From contig SFPN01000021.1 of NCBI GenBank assembly GCA_004551945.1, forward strand, positions 1-29,304: a DNA stretch of 29,304 nt, written 5' to 3'. Made by a program: the position numbers and the translations under genes. The DNA comes from Clostridiales bacterium (GTDB taxonomy: Bacteria; Bacillota; Clostridia; Oscillospirales; Oscillospiraceae). Below the pieces are notes generated by a model that saw nothing but the letters and a program-made list of their open reading frames with translations, did no database searches and was not told the origin of the DNA. Shown piece after piece: positions 27,130-29,304 of this stretch (position 1 is its first letter; every line of letters starts with the position of its first letter).

Positions 27130-29304
27130 TTACCACTGAACCAGATCCAGGGTGTTGCCGCTCAGGCACATATAGTCGACATAGTCGCCAACCTTCAGGC
27201 TGGTAATAGGAGCGGCGTTCAGGATCACAGTATCCTCGGTAACAGCATAAGTCACGCCGTTAATCTGCAGGGTGTTCGCAGTGGGCTGAGCGGTGATCTT
27301 ACCCTCAGTCTTGATCTCCCAGATGCCGGGAACAACGTTGCCCTCATAGTTCTTGACGTCAACCAGAGTGGTGCCGTCCACGATCAGCTCAACAATCTGA
27401 CCATCGGTCAGGGCGTTGTACAGTCTCTGGAACTTGAAGTTGTTCTCGATCACGGAAGCCTCGGTGGTGTAGGTAGCGGTCTCGCCGTTGTCCAGAATGA
27501 CGTCAACGGAAATGACCCACTTGCCGTCTTCGATCTGAGTACGGACAGGATCGCCGTCAACCACTGCATAGACGGTGGTCTCAGCGGGGTCATGGTTGGT
27601 CATAACATAGCCCAGATCAACGGTAGCATTGCAGACGCCGTCCACGTCATAGGGATCCTTCTCGGTAGCGCCGGTGAATGCCCAGTTGACAGTGTTGGGA
27701 TCCTGGGACTGCAGCTGGTCGCCGGTAACCACGGAGTACTCGTTGGTGAACTGGTTGTACACGAAGATCACAGCGTCATCCTCGATGTACAGCTTGGGAG
27801 AGGTGACAACAACGGGATCAACGAAGTTAGCGCTGAAGCCAACGCCGTCCATCACATCATAGAAGTAGTTGTCCACATCGTCCTCGCCATAGACTCCCAT
27901 CTCACCATGGTTCAGGTAGACCTTGCCAGAGAAGGGGCCAACTGCCACTTCGTTGTTCAGGGTGGCGCCATCCTGATATGCCTGATAGACATCAAAGACG
28001 GAATCCTGGGGATTTGCACCGCGAGGAACAGCGATCAGGACATAGTTGCCATTGTCGCGCTCATAGACGGTGTACAGAGTACCAACCTCAGGCTGGCCAC
28101 AGGTGTTGCAGATGTCGCAGCCCCGGCAGGTGTTGGGGTGCTTAACGTTCTGCAGGAACTCGATGGTTTCCTTCACGTTGGAGCCAGGGGCCCAAACGTT
28201 CTTAGCGAAGTCAACTTCGACAGTGTAGGTCTTGCCATCGGTGCAGAGGATGTTGGTCTCATAGGTCTTATCAACGCCTTCGCGCAGATTTGCAACCTTG
28301 GTGACAACTGCATAGTCGCCCAGTTCAGGCTCCAGGGGGTTGCCGTCAACCATGAACAGATAGCCGTTCACTTCCACGAACTGATAGGTCTTGCCAGCGG
28401 ACAGCTGCTGGAAGCCCTCGATCCGCTCCAGCAGGACGCTTTCGTAATTCACACCATCCAGGGTGAAGACCTTGTCGTCCGTGGACATGTTGTTAGCAAC
28501 ACCGGACTGAACGACCAGGTCAGCGTAGATATCGATGTGCTTAGCGGTGAAGTAGTCGGGAATAGCCATGACATAGTCATAAGCCTCGATGGTTTCGATA
28601 GTCTCGATGTCATCGAACTCGATGGTAGCGCTCCAACGGTTGTTCTTGTAAGTAGCATTCAGGCCGTTGTGCATCAGGTCTTCCACGATCTGCTGATCCT
28701 GCTTGACGGGGATCACAGTCATGGCAGCATCGCGCTTAGCGATCTCGCGGACCTCAAAGTCATCAGCGTTCACGCGCTCGGTCTTCAGGACCACATAGGG
28801 ATAGACAACGAAGATGTCGATGTCGCCGCCGCCGTCCTGGTCGATGCCGACGAAGGAGTACTGAGGCAGCAGATCGTAGCTGTCAGCATCGGTAGCATCA
28901 AAGTAGTCGTTGTCATAGTCGTTATAGGCGACCATGTTGGAGGGATGATAGATATCAGCCCAGTCGCTGGCCACGTTGTCCATGCGGTACTTCTCACCGC
29001 TAATGGTAATGGTGTTGCGGTGAGTGTTGGCGATATCGTCAACATTGCCCCAGACATCGCTCACAACGATGGCAGCGTCGCCATAGACAGAGTGGACGCC
29101 CAGAGCCTTGTCGCCCTTAGCAATGACGGTAACCTTCTGTGCGAACAGATCGGTGTAGTCAGCGGTGGTTCTGTAGTAACGATCAGGATCGGGTTTGGGG
29201 TCGTAGGTGCCGTTCTTGTCGTGGGCATCCTTCATCTCGCCCAGGTAGTAGGTGTAAACACCAGTGTCCTGGTTGTAGTCGATGTGGGTCAGGATGCCGG
29301 TGTC
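27130..29304 (-). CDS. Large probable surface protein, C-terminal 724 residues (start outside the window)
   Basis: The frame is open to the window edge, so the N-terminus is missing; an internal ATG at 29235 has no ribosome site. The visible part is acidic, beta-rich and asparagine- and aspartate-rich, with repeated modules of the type ITISGEKYRM, TLDGVNYESVLL, LQINGVTYAV, each followed by a VGDYV- or TKVANL-like turn. This resembles S-layer-homology-anchored proteins of Clostridia, which usually carry SLH domains at the missing end. One insert has four cysteines as CxxCxxCxxC. There is no LPxTG; it ends SGNTLDLVQW. Codon use is less GC-extreme than in neighbouring genes, as in the major pilin, suggesting high expression. 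S-layer or matrix role is inference. Confidence 0.8.
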   Translation of the reverse strand, partial: DTGILTHIDYNQDTGVYTYYLGEMKDAHDKNGTYDPKPDPDRYYRTTADYTDLFAQKVTVIAKGDKALGVHSVYGDAAIVVSDVWGNVDDIANTHRNTITISGEKYRMDNVASDWADIYHPSNMVAYNDYDNDYFDATDADSYDLLPQYSFVGIDQDGGGDIDIFVVYPYVVLKTERVNADDFEVREIAKRDAAMTVIPVKQDQQIVEDLMHNGLNATYKNNRWSATIEFDDIETIETIEAYDYVMAIPDYFTAKHIDIYADLVVQSGVANNMSTDDKVFTLDGVNYESVLLERIEGFQQLSAGKTYQFVEVNGYLFMVDGNPLEPELGDYAVVTKVANLREGVDKTYETNILCTDGKTYTVEVDFAKNVWAPGSNVKETIEFLQNVKHPNTCRGCDICNTCGQPEVGTLYTVYERDNGNYVLIAVPRGANPQDSVFDVYQAYQDGATLNNEVAVGPFSGKVYLNHGEMGVYGEDDVDNYFYDVMDGVGFSANFVDPVVVTSPKLYIEDDAVIFVYNQFTNEYSVVTGDQLQSQDPNTVNWAFTGATEKDPYDVDGVCNATVDLGYVMTNHDPAETTVYAVVDGDPVRTQIEDGKWVISVDVILDNGETATYTTEASVIENNFKFQRLYNALTDGQIVELIVDGTTLVDVKNYEGNVVPGIWEIKTEGKITAQPTANTLQINGVTYAVTEDTVILNAAPITSLKVGDYVDYMCLSGNTLDLVQW

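Overview
The window looks like a chromosomal segment of a GC-rich, spore-forming, anaerobic gut Firmicute, most probably an Oscillospiraceae relative of Flavonifractor, Lawsonibacter or Intestinimonas. The evidence is the sporulation genes (yabP, yabQ, an alpha/beta-type SASP), the Bacillus/Clostridium-type gene order yabP-yabQ-divIC-yabR, LPxTG pilins with sortases, RNase J, a NiaR-type regulator, and strong GC bias at third codon positions. The genus is an inference. No prophage, IS element, CRISPR array, rRNA or tRNA was seen.

Layout. 1-2800 (plus): spore-coat/cortex genes yabP and yabQ, the division gene divIC, an S1-domain protein (YabR) and long-form hibernation factor HPF. A possible small RNA lies on the minus strand between yabR and hpf. 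2880-6800 (minus): a 50-residue lipoprotein, an orphan PTS EIIC-like membrane protein, a NiaR repressor and nicotinate phosphoribosyltransferase. The EIIC gene has a perfect-consensus promoter with a 40-bp palindrome on its start region, which points to NAD-vitamin control of a transporter. 6923-17576 (minus): one pilus operon of seven genes. In transcription order these are a coiled-coil protein, a signal peptidase I, a 1819-residue LPETG adhesin with ten N-terminal HxHxxxC units, the major pilin, a class C sortase, a minor LPQTG pilin and a second sortase. 17770-19250 (minus): a WYL regulator with a LexA-like box in its promoter, and an ArsC/Spx-fold protein.

19350-23020: RNase J (plus), a SASP (minus), and a double zinc-ribbon plus RCC1-like propeller protein (plus). 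23022-23540 (minus): an orphan tail-fibre-like protein. 23732-26736 (plus): a three-gene TrpXYZ-like ABC importer with its own promoter and terminator. 27130 to the window end (minus): the C-terminal 724 residues of a large, probably surface-exposed protein whose start is outside the window.

Gene interplay: the pilus operon encodes its own secretion (signal peptidase), polymerisation (sortase C), shaft, tip and base candidates, and an anchoring sortase. The niacin block pairs salvage enzyme, repressor and candidate transporter. Intergenic spaces hold clusters of short GC-rich palindromes, probably genome-wide repeats. Most real genes have long antisense open frames caused by GC-biased codon use; these are not annotated.
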